Assembly: GCA_963556195.1 (NCBI GenBank)
Contig: OY744520.1
Span: 147,579,429 to 147,643,428 of the forward strand
Reading direction: 5' to 3'
Source: Sepiola atlantica
Lineage: Eukaryota; Mollusca; Cephalopoda; Sepiida; Sepiolidae
Length of the DNA stretch: 64,000 bases
This document shows positions 34,609 through 47,975 of this stretch, one piece after another. Made by a program: the position numbers and the translations under genes. The notes under the pieces were generated by a model. That model made no database searches, was not told the origin of the DNA, and saw nothing but the letters and a program-made list of their open reading frames with translations. Each line of letters starts with the position of its first letter. Position 1 is the first letter of the stretch.

Positions 34609-34754
34609 TGGTTGAAAGCACGAAAGGGAATATACCTAATTAATAAAAGATAGAGAGTACTTACATATAGCGAATTGCTTACAGATCGCGTCACGTTAAT
34701 AGCATAGCATGTTTTCAAGCGTAATATTTGGATTATCTCGGATGTTAGTGTAAC

Positions 34755-35130
34755 AACGTTACTGTTGATGTAACCTCTGACCATATTGACGGGCGTCTTG
34801 TCGAACTTGGGAATCTTTCTGTCGAACTCAGAAATCTGTACAGAATTTCTCCGCAAGCACCTGTGGTTCAAGGGATAAAAGTGCTAAGGGATAATTAATA
34901 GTACATGAGAGTCTTTTGGAAGCTGAAGTTTCAATACTAAGTACAAGCGATTCTATGAGTACAATTACGATTATTGAAAACTTCTACCAAGTCATGACTG
35001 ACTCCTGTGGATTAAATAAAGGGTCCCGTTCGAAATTCCGTACAGATTCCCGATTCGACAGAAATATTCCCGAGTTCGACAAGGCGCATGTGAAAAAGGT
35101 TGGAAGTTACATCGATTGAACAGTTGTGAG
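34755..35130. repeat. Inverted repeat, ~95-bp arms
   Basis: Minus 34849-34759 reads GAAATTCTGTACAGATTT, GAGTTCGACAGAAA, AGTTCGACAAG, GAGGTTACATC. Plus 35031-35124 reads GAAATTCCGTACAGATTC, GATTCGACAGAAA, AGTTCGACAAG, GAAGTTACATC. Weaker similarity extends both arms outward to about 34715 and 35175. The loop of ~180 bp is unrelated. The two short frames (SEFDRKIPKFDKTP and SRFDRNIPEFDKAH) are inverted copies of the same non-family word. Confidence 0.7.
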
Positions 35131-35254
35131 AATATCACCCAAGATGAGAACAGTAGTCCGAATAATACGAATAATACAAATTATAAGACCTCATTTAAAT
35201 ATTTCCGAAATATAGTGTTTATGTGGACTCTATCAACTCTTTACCAACTACCAA

Positions 35255-35400
35255 ACCAAACTTCCATGAACAAAGTTGCTTTTGGAGAACATCTCATCTC
35301 TGAAACAAGGTACCACGAGTCTGCTTCCCATCCGACGGCAGCATAGTCGTCTTCAAGTATAATGTGAACAACTACTTGGATAATCAGTTCCTCTAAAATA
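35255..35400 (+). pseudogene. LINE C-terminal tail
   Basis: Frame with FWRTSHLWNKVPRVCFPSDG and IVVFKYNVNNYLDNQFL. This is the conserved LINE end (RTxxLWNxLPxxCFPxxYxxxxFKxxVNxYL). A sibling lies at 59330-59450. Nothing upstream is LINE-like, so it is a short 3' remnant. Confidence 0.6.
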
Positions 35401-35714
35401 CTCGTCTGCCTATCAAACGCGTTGTTTTAAGAATTTCTCATAGAGGGGTGGATTATAGTCCAACTGACAGTCTATTTCATCCTCGAGTAGCCCCTGGACC
35501 TTGGTACGTGGTGCCCCATTAGTAAACATAAATACATGTGGCTATCCTCTATATTTTATGAATAGCCGAGGTTGTTAGCAATCGCATCGTTAGATGTTCA
35601 CACTCACCCCTCTCTGTTACCGGAAAGAGGAAGTGACCTTTAGGAGTTTACCTTTTGCATTTGATCTCAGGGATTATTTTGCGCCCTTTTTGAACACGTG
35701 GTGAAAATGAAATC

Positions 35715-35990
35715 ATTTTTCATCAGTCAATATTTTGCGAGAGACTAGTCAACCTCGTGCCAACTCAGTGGATTTATTAGTGAATTTCCAATGAACTTTT
35801 AAGTATAATTTCATCAGTTGAGAGGTTGTGAGGGACGGGTCAACCTCGTACCAACTCGATGAATTTACTATTGAATTTTCAATGAACCAGGAAGTGTTAT
35901 TGTTGTCCATACGAGCAATACCATCACCTCGTGTCAACAGAATTTATTATTGACTTTATATTGAATTACCAAGAACTTGACTAAGTGATG
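35715..35990. repeat. ~95-bp tandem repeat, about 3 diverged copies
   Basis: TCAACCTCGTGCCAACTCAG near 35749, TCAACCTCGTACCAACTCGA near 35846 and TCACCTCGTGTCAACAGA near 35924 begin three units, each followed by a GAATTTATTA/GATTTATTA block and CAATGAAC-like words. Confidence 0.7.
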
Positions 35991-36770
35991 ACCAAACTAA
36001 AAGGCTACGGTCACGCAGAAGCAGGTCATTCTGCCAAGAAGAGAAGACACATACTGTGTCGCTATTTTTTATGAAATCAAGGTAAGTGTGACTTCTTTCT
36101 AACGTTGCAATTCGGTGACCCTTAGCCCTCATCTCTGTGATAAGAAATTATCACAAGGTGCTTACTTTCTCTTCTATATTTGAATATATTAAAGTTAAAT
36201 ACAATTTTAAAGCGCACACTCCACACTTATTCCTTAGTAATTATATTTAATTTAAATATTACGTACGTTGTTGTAAATTGCCGGTTTTACAAATAATGCG
36301 GAAATGACACAAATACAAGAACAATTTTTCTAAGGAGTACAGTCAGTGCCCAACAGCAACATAACATTTTGCCCAGAGTACGACGAATGGTGGAGCGTTG
36401 GTTAAACTCGTAATGTAAATGACGACGTTGGAGGTGAAAATGTCGTTAGCAGTTGACACGACCAAAATGAATTTGCCGTTATTCTAATGAGATCCAGTAA
36501 CAAATGTGGTAGCACTTTCTTAATAGTTAGGCGAACGTAAACAACTAGCGACACAAAGACTCTTTACAATTGTAAATGCTTGACATTACAAAAAAGAGAC
36601 AAAAATTCCGCTTGACATATCCAAATTTATTTTGTGACACACATCGATCTAAGAAAACATTAATGTTCTGTGCGGCAAAAAATAAGTCCGCAGGGCTAGA
36701 GATAAACAAAAATACCACAAACTGAAGAATCAGACTTGTACTGGATTTTCTATAACATTATAATAATCGG
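35991..36770. other. Unassigned intergenic DNA
   Basis: Nothing recognised. Confidence 0.4.
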
Positions 36771-36771
36771 C

Positions 36772-36930
36772 GACGATCAGCTCAGTGGTTACATAAAGGT
36801 GTAGCAGGGAAACACTCTCGAAACCTTGACAGTATATGAGTGCAGCGTCGGAAATAACAATAATAGGGTTAGTTCTTGGGGTGGTAAGGTAATAGCACTT
36901 CCGGCCGCAATACGTAAGAGTGATAAAACT
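36772..36930 (+). mobile_element. Possible tRNA-headed SINE remnant
   Basis: Box A-like ATCAGCTCAGTGGTTA near 36777-36792 and box B-like CTCGAAACC near 36817-36825, spaced as in tRNA. The following GCACTTCCGGCCGCAATA also appears near 2306. Diverged and uncertain. Confidence 0.35.
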
Positions 36931-37001
36931 ATTATTTTTTTACACCGTTAAAAGACTAACTTAGGCGTTATTGAACACTCGATTAGTTAGAATTCATCTA
37001 C

Positions 37002-37086
<85 letters not shown>

Positions 37087-37203
37087 TAGCATAGTTACTC
37101 GGAGTTTCCCGGGTTAGAGTGTTAGATAGCATCATATGCAACATTATATTAAAGATAGTACTTTAACAGCAACCTTAATGTTTTCAGCTAGATATCTTAA
37201 CCA

Positions 37204-37279
<76 letters not shown>

Positions 37280-37280
37280 T
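37002..37280. repeat. (CA)n(TA)n and a second (TA)n
   Basis: CA to TA at 37003-37085 and pure TA at 37207-37276. The 120 bp between starts ACTAGC and contains GTTTCCCGGGTTAGA. Confidence 0.9.
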
Positions 37281-37479
37281 AAGTTTTTATAGGTACAACA
37301 TTTTAAAATTGATTATAATAATAATGGCGAGGTAGCCATAATTACCAAGGACGGAGAGGCATATAATACTAAAGCGATAAAGAAAACAGAATAAATTATT
37401 CATTCCTTACTCTAGTAAAACGGTTAAAATATAAAATAGTGTGAATGAAGGAGAAAATAGAAAGAAAAAAAATGGTGGT

Positions 37480-37805
37480 GAAATCGAGACGTCTTTCGAG
37501 TCGACTCATTTTCAAGATATTACGTCGACTAAAATAGGGTGTTTGAATAGCGAATAAAATCGTGGTGAATACATGGATTATCGAATGAGGTAAAAAAATA
37601 TATATATATACCCATCAGTTCCAAACTGTGGGTGTACTCCTGCTTGTACAGAGACCGTTTTCGTAAATTGATGGTGACCACTTCGAAAATCTTAAGGTGA
37701 TTCTTCGAGCGAGCCCTGTGCAAGACAGTAAAGGCCTCATCCGAATATCCCTCAGTCCATAATTGGCACTCCAATAAATGGTCGCCGATGGCCGGCTCAT
37801 GAGCT
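37480..37805 (-). mobile_element. Penelope-like element remnant, family C
   Basis: Minus-strand frame 37774-37620 has LHRARSKNHLKIFEVVTINL and RSLYKQ, which follows the end of GIY-YIG domains (xSxxLxIxEAxxIxxxKPxLxxQ). Downstream (37520-37487, minus) is a PLE-type end: CTTGAAAATGAGTCGACTC, GAAA and the palindrome AGACGTCT followed by C. A short (TA)n lies at 37600. Family identity is less sure than for A, B and E. Confidence 0.5.
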
Positions 37806-37860
37806 TGTAAAATGGTCGCCGATGGCCGATATCCGGGCGTTTACAAGCTCATAAGATCTA
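37745..37860. repeat. Short direct and inverted repeats
   Basis: TGGTCGCCGATGGCCG occurs twice (near 37779 and 37813), and GAGCTTGTAAA near 37801 is inverted as TTTACAAGCTC near 37838. Probably a small palindromic remnant. Confidence 0.6.
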
Positions 37861-38681
37861 CTCATTTATTATATATATATAGTAGGAGTAGGTATATAGA
37901 GAGCGATAAAGAAAGAGAGAGAACGTTATTGAGAGAGAGAGATAAAAGGACAGACAGACGGTGAGGCGTTACGCACTAAATATACTAACATTATTGGCTT
38001 ACATTTTATTAATCAAATATACTAAAATTGTTTACTAACAAATATTTTATATTTAACAAAAAAGAAAATATATACTTTGATTTTACATACTTTTTTTAAT
38101 GTGGGTGTAGGGGGTAGAATCGATATTGCACACTCGATATTTTAAACCTGATACTTTCCCAATTAAACACCTCAGACATTTATTAAGTGGAGTTTTAAAA
38201 GAACACTCATGAAAAAAATCAAGTATACGTATTTGAAATTTTAAGGGGATTATATCTCATGGGTGATTAGGAAGTGGAGGCACGCAGATATTCGGCACAT
38301 AGAGGGTAACGTAGAGATTCATGACTACTTTCATTGTCTTCCTCGGAGAATTTTATACATATGATATAAATTTCATCAACATAGGAAATATTTTAAGGTT
38401 TAAAGGAAGTTTGCCCCCCTCCAAAGCTCCATTAGGTCAGGAAAGCACTTAAAGATTTTGGACAACTTCTATTGTCTTTCCCTAAAAATATTGCACATAT
38501 AATTTTAATTTCATCAAACTAGGATATATTTGAAGTTTCTTAGGGGGTGCACATTGTCTTTCTGGTAAATTTTACATAATAATACATTTTTTGAATTTAT
38601 GTAAATTCTCTAATCTTTCTTTCTATAGCGAACACACTAACATCACACACATATGAACACATACACGCAAACATTTAATTT

Positions 38682-38751
<70 letters not shown>

Positions 38752-41089
38752 TGTGTGTGTATGTGTGCATATGTTGATGTATTCGATAATCATTTAATAT
38801 CATAATATTATATTGGTTAAAGTGGATGAAAGAAACATTCGGACAATATAATTATTATGAAGACCTTATATATTATAAGCCATAAAAATATTATCAATAA
38901 AAACGTAATATCTACTTCGAATAGAGAAGATTTCTGATCCAATTTGCTACGGTTGTTTTCCCCTGTTTCACGATTTTCCGACAACTCCTTAAAAGATAAC
39001 AGGAAAAGCCATCTCAGGCGAAGGTGGGGGCGGCGTTCGATTGCATTATGGGATTAGATTTATTCATTTTTCTGACTTTTTTGCTTCATCGCATTCGGCT
39101 TGAGCTGGCGAGGATAGTTAGCTGAACAACTGTAATATGAAATATTGTTCATGAATCGCTGGCTTTTCTCTGTGATTAGACGTTAATCAATTGGAGATTA
39201 CATACGATGGTTTTGATGAGATTATCTTCCACACACTGTGAAAAATATAGGCAGAAGCAAAAACTCGCGCATACACACTCACACCCACTTATGGAATCGA
39301 CGATGGTGAGTTCCAATCCTCTTCGATCTATTTTGTTTAATTAAGCACACATAGATTTGGAAAGACTATCGACCTAAAATGTGCTACAAATTCTGTGAAT
39401 CATAGCAATTCATGTTCAGTTAACCGTAACTAAATCGCTTGCAATACGTATTGTGTTTCCACATAAAAAAATATGACAAAATTGTAAAAAAGAACAAACA
39501 AACGAAATCATATATACAAAATATATTCTTTGCCGATTTAATTCTCTCTCTATTTTCTTATGTTTGTGGGCAAGGAATTTTGTGTATGTTCATAAATTAA
39601 ATAAAGACCGTACAAAATTATTATTAATATACAAATACGCGATCGACTTCACGTAACTGCCTTCATATTTAAAAGTTTATCAATACTATTTATATTTGTG
39701 GCAATGCCATTATTTGATGCGTTATGATTGAGACGTTTTAAAAGCGCGCCAGTGACCTCTTATCGGATTGGTTGAGAATGGCTCGTCCTTGATTTTCAAT
39801 TCGATGTTGTAATTCTTTTCTGTTTCTTTTAATTGATTCGCGGGGATCAGGTACTGCTATTCACATCATAGATCATAATGTACTCATGATCATATAACTT
39901 AATGCAGAATTTAATGACAAACAAATCTAACATTTTATTTGAAAATCAGAAAACAAGCAGACAAAAACACGGTGGTACCGACAGACAAACACGCATTTAC
40001 AAAGATATTGATCCTTTCTAATCAATAATGCAGTTATAGCAGTGTAGAATGAAATGCAATTCCTTTTACGGGTTTGGGAATATCTTGTGGAACCAAACAT
40101 GCTCTAAAAAAATGGTTTACTATTAGCCCCCCCCCTTCAAAACGTTTCATAAGAAAATTTGATGTTATCCAATACGATGTTTCTTCCAGACTCCCTCTAA
40201 ATGTGCATCACCAATCTATAAGTATTTACGTATTTTAGTTTGTTCTATTTATGTCTTTTATGCTATGAAGCGATACAATGAAACGTGTACTATCGGATTT
40301 GCATAATGGTATTGAATAACAAAAAAAAGGTTGGTATATCGTGAAAAGGAAGAACCAAAGCAGCCTTACTCAGATATGGAAGTATTAACCATAAATACAT
40401 CCCCATACTACAGTGAATGTATTCATTGAACTGATTCGCATTATTCATTATAGTTCTCGTGTCCGGCAATATTTAAACACTAGTAAGAACTTTCTATTTC
40501 TGAATGTATAAATGTGGTGACGATAACAAACCGTTTTTAAGTAAAAATGATTGTATCTATCAAAACGGGGACATCGATCTTTAAAAATAAAGCTAGATAA
40601 CTCTTGATGTACTGACTGTAATAACGTCTAGGATCCGTGCATATCTTGATAGGAGTTTAGTTTCTTGAGTAACAGCTCTCGACGTATCAAAGTAATTTTA
40701 TAGGGACTTACACAACGGGTTGCTTCACAAATTTGCTAGTTATAGAATATGTGTCAATGTCTTTCCAACCATCGAATCTTTCCTCTATGATACACCGATA
40801 AATGTATTTTAATGACCAGAATAAGAAGCAGATATTATTAACGCCAATACATTAGTTAATAAATCAAGATCAACGAGGTGTGTTTGCTCCTGGAAACTAC
40901 TGTAACTCCAAACCTAAAATGGAAGACGTATATCCAATCTGTTGTCTGATGTTGAAGGAATGTTTCAATCATTCTACCGTTCCAGAAAATACCTGACACC
41001 CAATGCAAACTACTAATTATATAAGAGTCAGATATGTCCTAAGATGAAGTACGACTGCAACATTGTGAATGATGTCGCTCAGAACACTT
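37861..41089. other. AT-rich intergenic DNA
   Basis: No gene found. A (TA)n tract lies at 38683-38748. Otherwise unique-looking sequence with no open frame of note. Confidence 0.45.
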
Positions 41090-41430
41090 TCCTCCTTGAC
41101 AGAGTACTAAATACACTTGGCAATCTAGTGGGAGTGATCCCTTTTCTCTGTTACATATCTTTTCTCATAGAAGATACGTTGCTAGTATCTCTATCGTTTT
41201 TGCCAAGAAGATGATCGAATAATTTTCCAATCTTTGGTCCCTTCTTGTAAGACATTTCCAACAAGAACTCGTCTCTCGTGCAAAATTGAAATAATAATTT
41301 CTTCCACCGTGTCTCTGGAATCAGACGGAATTTCCAAGAACTTCCCATCTGTGGACTACACAACCACATGTTCGCGTCGCTGCAGACGAAGCGTGGTCGT
41401 CTCAAACTCCAATGCCCCACTAGTCTAACC
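41090..41430 (-). repeat. Dispersed repeat, copy 1
   Basis: On the minus strand this resembles 55320-55720 on the plus strand. Shared words in order include a GGTGGAAGAAATTATT-like block, GATAGAGATACTAGCAAC versus GATAGGGTATAGAAAGACTAGCAAC, CTCTGTCAAGG versus CTATGTCAAGG, and ACTTCATCTTA versus ATTTCATCTTA. An 89-codon minus frame (SWKFR, KKLLF) matches SWKFR, KKRKLF there. Family unknown. Confidence 0.45.
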
Positions 41431-41588
41431 GTAATTATTTTATTAATGACATTCGATCTCTGATAATTTTTTCAGCTTTAACGCGACCGATCGATCCATT
41501 GTATTAAACTTTATCGTGGAGTGGCATTTAGCCTTTAAAAAACATGATTAATTAGTGAAACCACACATATGTACACACACACATATAT

Positions 41589-41670
41589 AGTCAATGTATA
41601 AGGGAGGCAACTCCCTAAGGTTGGCGCAATATAGCATTAGTTAATTATCGCTAAAAACAAAAAAAACAAC

Positions 41671-41740
<70 letters not shown>

Positions 41741-41825
41741 TTTTTTGTTGTTATTATTTTTAGCGATAATTAACTAATGGTGTATTGCGCCAAACTTAGG
41801 GAGTTGCCTCCCTTATACATTAACT
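41589..41825. repeat. Inverted repeat with (TA)n at its centre
   Basis: Left arm 41589-41671 (TGTATAAGGGAGGCAACTCC, TTGGCGCAATA, TTAATTATCGCTAAAAA) is the reverse complement of 41736-41825, with a few mismatches. Exactly between the arms is about 62 bp of TA. The arms themselves contain the palindrome-like GGGAGGCAACTCCC. It could be a small fold-back element whose loop is a microsatellite. Confidence 0.8.
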
Positions 41826-44565
41826 ATGTTATCTACAAGAAAAAAAATTAAACTCAAAGAAAAAAAAATGAAAAACAAGTATAAACTGAGAATAAATTTA
41901 CATAAAACTTTCATAGCGAACTGACCTCTCTTTACTGCAATAACGTAAACACTTACATTCTAAGATAGTTCTTTAGAATAATACACACATTGTTTAAGCA
42001 TTCACATAAATATAGCACCATTTTAAGAAAAGATAGTATAAAAATGTCATACACCACAATGCTTAACATAGGTCAAATAATCATTGCCTCTAACAAAAAG
42101 AAAATAAAAAATGCTCAGATAGTCTCATCTCCCTCAACCTCTGCCGATAATTGTAAGAGCCAAAACAAACAACAATGTCCACTCAAAAATGACTGTATGC
42201 ATAATGACTTATACTATGCTCGTACAGTTAAATAACTTATTTTCCTCTAATAAACACTAACTAATGTGTATACAGAATCAACCCTTCTATCGTGACACAA
42301 CAAATTACTCATAACCTACTATTCCATAATAATACCTCTAGCATATCTGTACATCTAAATAACATAAAGTAAAATAATAGTTCTAACCAAATATTCAACA
42401 CACAATAAATAAATCTGTGAATCATATAGATATATCCTCTCATAATTACCCCCTCAAACCAACATCCCAATAATCAACTAAAGAAGGATAAAATGTATGA
42501 TAATATTTCAAATGATTTTTCTATTGACAATATAAATCCTATCTAGATAGATACTTCTCCAAAATCGCATACATACATAGACTCAACTCATTAAATCCTG
42601 CATCTCCAACCACGTAAGTTCATTTAATAGAGATTATAATGTTAAAAGGAATACAACTTCCCTAACAATCCTTATCAAGAAACTCGAGTCAAAAACTTTG
42701 CTATATGCCATAAGCTATTCTATATAAACAAATTATCATTATATAAACCAGGCTCGAAAACATGCCACCTTTGCTGTTCCGAAACAGTTATGATAATTTG
42801 ATCTAATGATATCATAATAAACGTAAAGAATGAACTGTTAACTGCCTGTGAACATAGCCAAATATATAAATATAGCCATTTTATAATCCGTATTTCGTAT
42901 ACGTAAACCAATACTTATAATATCATTACATACATATTCCCTATAGATATTTACACTTCTATCAACTTTACATCGCATCCATCTCTATCCCTTACCTATT
43001 TAGGAAGTTTATACTTTATACTCAAATATATTATATTTCTTTTCGCTCTATATTTTATCTTATTTTATATACTTCTTGCATTTTTAATAACATTTTTGAA
43101 GATATTTTTCTCTTATGTAGCATATTAATTATTTTCGTTTTTCATTTTGTCATCTTTAAATATTTTATAATCCAACTTTTCGTTAATTTAACTTTAACAG
43201 ATGTTTATAAAATCCTGTTTTAATAATACATTGGACTTAAAGTTATTCTTAGCATTCACCCAAAGGTTAGTACTTATACTGTTTTTAATTAATAATTCAT
43301 TAAAACAAACCTATTAAAAGTTTTCATCAATACTATGTAGTTTTTTAGTTTCGACAATAAATTTGTTTACTTTAATTACATGCATATTTAGATGATGTGT
43401 GGAATTACATATTTTGATGAATAAATAATGAATTAGTTTTTAATTATTCTTAATTAAACTTAATAAATATTTAATACACTATAGTACTTATATCTATTTA
43501 AGTTTTAAATCCTAATTATAAACTTTAAGTGTAATTCTTAAATAATCTACGCTTTTCTCGTATGTCGTTTTTTTCAAGTTCGTCTATACTTTTTTCTAAT
43601 TTAATAAATAAAGGTGTCTTTAACATGTATCGTATTTTAATTAATAAATTAATTCTTAATTTTAATTATTTATTTTTTATTATATATATAACATATTTTA
43701 TTTTAAATCTTTCAATTTTTTATCTCCACATCCTATCTATTTGAAATTCTTTATTTTTTAAAATTATATTTGTTATTTATATTTTACATTGAGTTTCCTG
43801 ACTTTATGTTGATGGCGTTTTTCTTTTAAATACTGCTATATATATCTTTTAATTTTTAAAATATTTTCAATATTTAAAATTGTTTGTAAATTTTAGGAGT
43901 TTCCTTATCTTATTTTTTTTACTTTTGGCGTCTTTTTCTTTCTCTTTTCTTTTTCTTTCTTTTTCTTGTTTTCTTTCTTTTTAAAGGTGTTCTTTTCTTT
44001 ATCTTTTATTATTTACTTTATAATCAACCTAACGCTGAACTCACCCTATCACATTAAAAATAACTACCAAGGAAACAGATCGAGGCATGATGCATTTATA
44101 TATATATTATAATTTTCAAAAAATATTTGTAATGTTGACTAATATTTGCATTTTATTGGAATCCAATATCCTTTATATTGTAATATTGGTTTTATCCCCT
44201 CAAAATATAATTGGAGGTTAATTGCTACAATGACTCTCTGCTCATTCATACATGAATTGTTTGCTTCCGACAGAACTCATAGTAGACTGTACATTTTTTT
44301 TCAAATTAATAATATTTACCAATACTTAAACATTTATTTGTTTTCTCCTTCTGTGGATAGGATTTATTTCTTTGAAAATACATGGGTTAAAAGACGTTTT
44401 TATAAATTATTCTTTCTTGTGATATTTTATTATCATAAACTTGCACAGTATGTTACTTTACATTATTTTCACCATTATATTATTTCTTATAATAATGCTC
44501 TATCCTTAATATTCGGCGTATTTATATCATGTTAGGATTTACTATATAAGTATTATTTTATAATA

Positions 44566-44570
<5 letters not shown>
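41826..44570. other. Very AT-rich intergenic DNA
   Basis: No gene recognised. A 129-codon frame at 44146-44535 is Phe/Tyr/Ile-rich, lacks any motif and lies in AT-rich DNA. A T/C-rich patch is at 43905-43985. Confidence 0.45.
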
Positions 44571-44571
<1 letters not shown>

Positions 44572-44611
<40 letters not shown>

Positions 44612-44623
44612 TATATATATATA

Positions 44624-44672
<49 letters not shown>
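44572..44672. repeat. (CT)n and (TA)n
   Basis: Short CT run then ~95 bp of TA with small breaks. Confidence 0.9.
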
Positions 44673-44674
<2 letters not shown>

Positions 44675-45200
44675 ACAATATAATAATATATCGTTACACA
44701 TCTCTAAATTTATCTTTCACTAAATAATATATATAAATGTGTGTGTGTATAACATATAACATTACTCTTCGCATTGTGCAAATATACGTTTCATTACCCC
44801 CTCCTCGTGTGTCATTATGTCTACACTCTGTTTCACTTTCATGTACAACACTCTAGATACCCCCCCCCAACCCGACACCCCCTTATATTGTTCACACCTG
44901 TTATCGTTAATATCACATTTCGCTCCGCGGCCAAAAAGCGGTCGCCAACAATTGACAATTGCCGAACCAGACACACACAGAAATGAATCGTTTCATTTTA
45001 AAACGACTTCCATTTTTTATTCACTACGTGGATAATTGGAAATTTAAATCTAAACACGTTTCTTGATTTTTAAAAACATTTTCAGAAGAATGAATTCATG
45101 TTATGAACGCATGTTTTGATGGCGTTATCATTCACCAACTGCAATCAAAGATGCAGATGGTGGTTAGTTTTCATTTCCTCTTGATAATAATAATAATTTA

Positions 45201-45253
<53 letters not shown>

Positions 45254-46244
45254 TGATAAAAATATCATCATATTACTACTAATAATATGACTAAATAAAT
45301 AGATTATTTAGAGATACCATTATTCTATGGAAAAGTACGGCGTATTGTTAGTGCATGCACGAATCCTTACTCATAGAGAGAAAAGGAAGCTCTATAGTAT
45401 GGTGGCTCAGACAGTGTTTTAAAAATGACAGTGATACTCATCGTGACTGGTACACGTGAAACCATCAGACATGACATTGGAAATCCGATACATTTTACAT
45501 TATTGGAAGAATGCAGTTGGTAATCGATTGTTAGAAGCAGCGAAAAGTTATATTTTTCCGTATCGACTCTCGATTAAACAAAAGCTGGGATCAACAGTTT
45601 CTTTCAACAAATCACAGCTCCATAAATATTCACTCGGAAATTTCGCGTGTACAATAAAATCCCAAACACAGCGTTTTTTCACTCACTTTCCTGTTTTGGT
45701 TTTCAATTTTGATGTGCAAGTGAACACAGCACAATCCTCCATAGACACTTTTCGATTGAAGGTCCTCGACAGGCGCAATAGGAGACACATATGAACTACT
45801 AAACATTACGATCGCGCATACATACTGCTAACCGAATTATTAATAAACGCACTCTCTCACTAACAAGCACGCTAATATACACACACATCTACATACATAT
45901 CCCATTTTACACACACTGTCACACATAAATACACGGAGCCAGCCGAAAAGAGCATGTCTACTCAAATTCTCTTTATCGACAAAAACACTATTTTCACTAG
46001 GAATGCCCTAAGACTCTCTAAACTTTCATATTTAACCAACTCTTTATCTTTCGTTGTATTAAACATTTGTTAATAAAAAAATATTATTTTTGCTTAGATA
46101 GACATTTTTATTCTTTCTTTCAAATTGAAAATTTACAGAGTGAATATAAATTACGTAGAAAAACTAATCAAATATATGGAACTTCTCGGAGAGCTGAAAG
46201 AAATATGGTACATGAGTAACTCTCTGTTTGACCACTAATTTTAG
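44673..46244. other. Intergenic DNA with (ATA)n at 45186-45252
   Basis: No gene recognised. The 112-codon frame at 45456-45794 begins at a non-ATG codon and has no known motif. I cannot exclude a small exon, but nothing supports one. Confidence 0.4.
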
Positions 46245-46850
46245 GAGTAATTAAAACAGTTCAGAAAAACTTGGAAATACGAGGAAAACAAAGGTTGTAA
46301 TCCAAGAGAGTATCGATAGTATACCTCGCACGACACTGATGAAAGCAACCGAAATATCACAGAAACATTCAGGTGTTCGGAAACCAACCCGCATAACTTT
46401 TGACTGCTGATGAACCACAAGTACATAGAACAACAATATATACAGACCACTAAATAAGTCCAAAAAGAACGGACACTGTCATAATGTAATATCCTTTCCC
46501 TAAAAACACACATGTGGTAGCACCATCTTCGGTTGGTACCAGACAAAATGGTCGTGGACGGTCAAATGGGATGTAAAGGCCGAGGATGAAAGGTGCGAAG
46601 AGTAACGGAACCATGGAGTGGCTAATTATCACTAAAATTCTAGTAAAAAGCCAACGGTCGTGGTCAGTGAGTAATTGATGATAAACAACATTTTGCAACA
46701 GCTATTGGAGAAACCAAGAGAGTACTGGAAATCTGGTAAAACATTTTTTATACTTGGACTCTAAGGATAACCACTTGTAATTGCTAATAAACAATCACTG
46801 ATAATGCTTCGTGTGAGAACTCCTAATGAGTAAATGACAAACACTCATTC
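46245..46850 (+). mobile_element. 5'-truncated LINE copy (6245 family)
   Basis: Starts in the last codons (GVIKTVQKNLEIRG, then HRNIQVFGNQPA) and continues through the 3' UTR (ACAAAATGGTCGTGGACGG at 46542, GTCAGTGAGTAATTGATG, AACTCCTAATGAGTAAATGA). The same 3' end as at 10320 and 4140. Confidence 0.75.
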
Positions 46851-47975
46851 AAGCATACTATACGTGATCATAGTTAACAGGAATGAAAGACCTGCCAAAT
46901 ATTAGATTTAGCCGTTCAAGCATTTCAAACAGTGAAACACAATAGACGACACAAATCTAAATAAATACATGAAGCTGTACAAAGGGTTGAATGGTGTAGC
47001 CAACACGAAGAAAACGACTGTAATATCAATAATTGTAGAAGCACTAGGAATAGTTTCGAAAAAATGGAAAAACATTAGAATCGAAAATGAGGATTTACAC
47101 TGTCTTTTTGGTTAGGGGCATCAGCATGTGACACCGACCAACAACGGAAAAGTTGAAATAAAATACCACTGCGTAAACACAACTATAAATATGGAAAGAG
47201 CATTACTCAAAACCAAATGAACTGTAACTGTCATGCAAAGTGTAGTATCTGGTCTGATATTACACTTCATCTTTTCTTTCCTCGGTAATTAAAGAAGAAA
47301 TGCTTTCGGAGGTAATTCTTATTTTTTCAATCCAAGGTGCATAACTTTGGAGAGCTGGATTTCCCCATATTAAAAACCAACATTGTGTCTAACTCTGTCC
47401 TCGTAGGGAGGCAATTAAATAACTATATCATCCAAAATACAGCACTGAGGAAAAAATCTGAAATATTAAGCAAACTCTTTGAGTTCGGAAGGCAAATACA
47501 TACGCATATGACACGAACCGACCACGGGAAGGCTGAAATAAAATAACGCTACGTATACAGAACTTGAAATGTAAAAAGAACATTACACGAAACCAAAGAA
47601 ACTGAAACTGTCATGCTAGATATGTAAAGAAATTCAATAATTTTCCTTCCTCCAATAAAAAAGTGGTATTACAGTTATCGCTTGGCGCAACAGAAAACGG
47701 TCGTAAAAAGTCAAAGAAGATGTAAAGACAGAGAAGTTAGAATACCACTAATACCTTTACTAGAAGGGCACGGGACGTACTGAACTCTTTCTAGGGTTTA
47801 TTTCCACTCAAATTTAAGAGAGATTACAGAGCAGTTAGTTATCAGCTCGAATTAAATTGTAAACCTCTGTTCCGAGAACACAACATGATTTTTACAGTTA
47901 TCGAAAGAAGAAGAGAAAACTTTAAATTATAGGGGATTGTTGTCACTTTTACTCCAGTGTAAGCCACTTGTTTTT
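46851..47975 (+). mobile_element. Further LINE copy or copies (6245 family), rearranged
   Basis: Coding-end words KTTVISIIVEALGIVSKKWK at 47009-47070 match the REL-LINE C-terminus (IIPIILGALGTI). A block beginning GACACCGACCAACAACGG near 47130 is repeated as GACACGAACCGACCACGG near 47509, both followed by GAAATAAAATA and CATTAC. The terminal 3' UTR runs 47660-47975 (AACAGAAAACGGTCGTAAAA, TTGTTGTCACTTTTACTCCA). A ~390-bp duplicated or inserted part lies in the middle. Confidence 0.65.

Noticed and set aside
44146..44535. 129-codon open frame, possible membrane protein
   Set aside because: Phe/Tyr/Ile-rich because the DNA is about three-quarters A+T; no ATG context, motif or neighbour supports a gene.
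45456..45794. 112-codon open frame
   Set aside because: Starts at a non-ATG codon and has no family word; may be chance. Transcript data would settle it.
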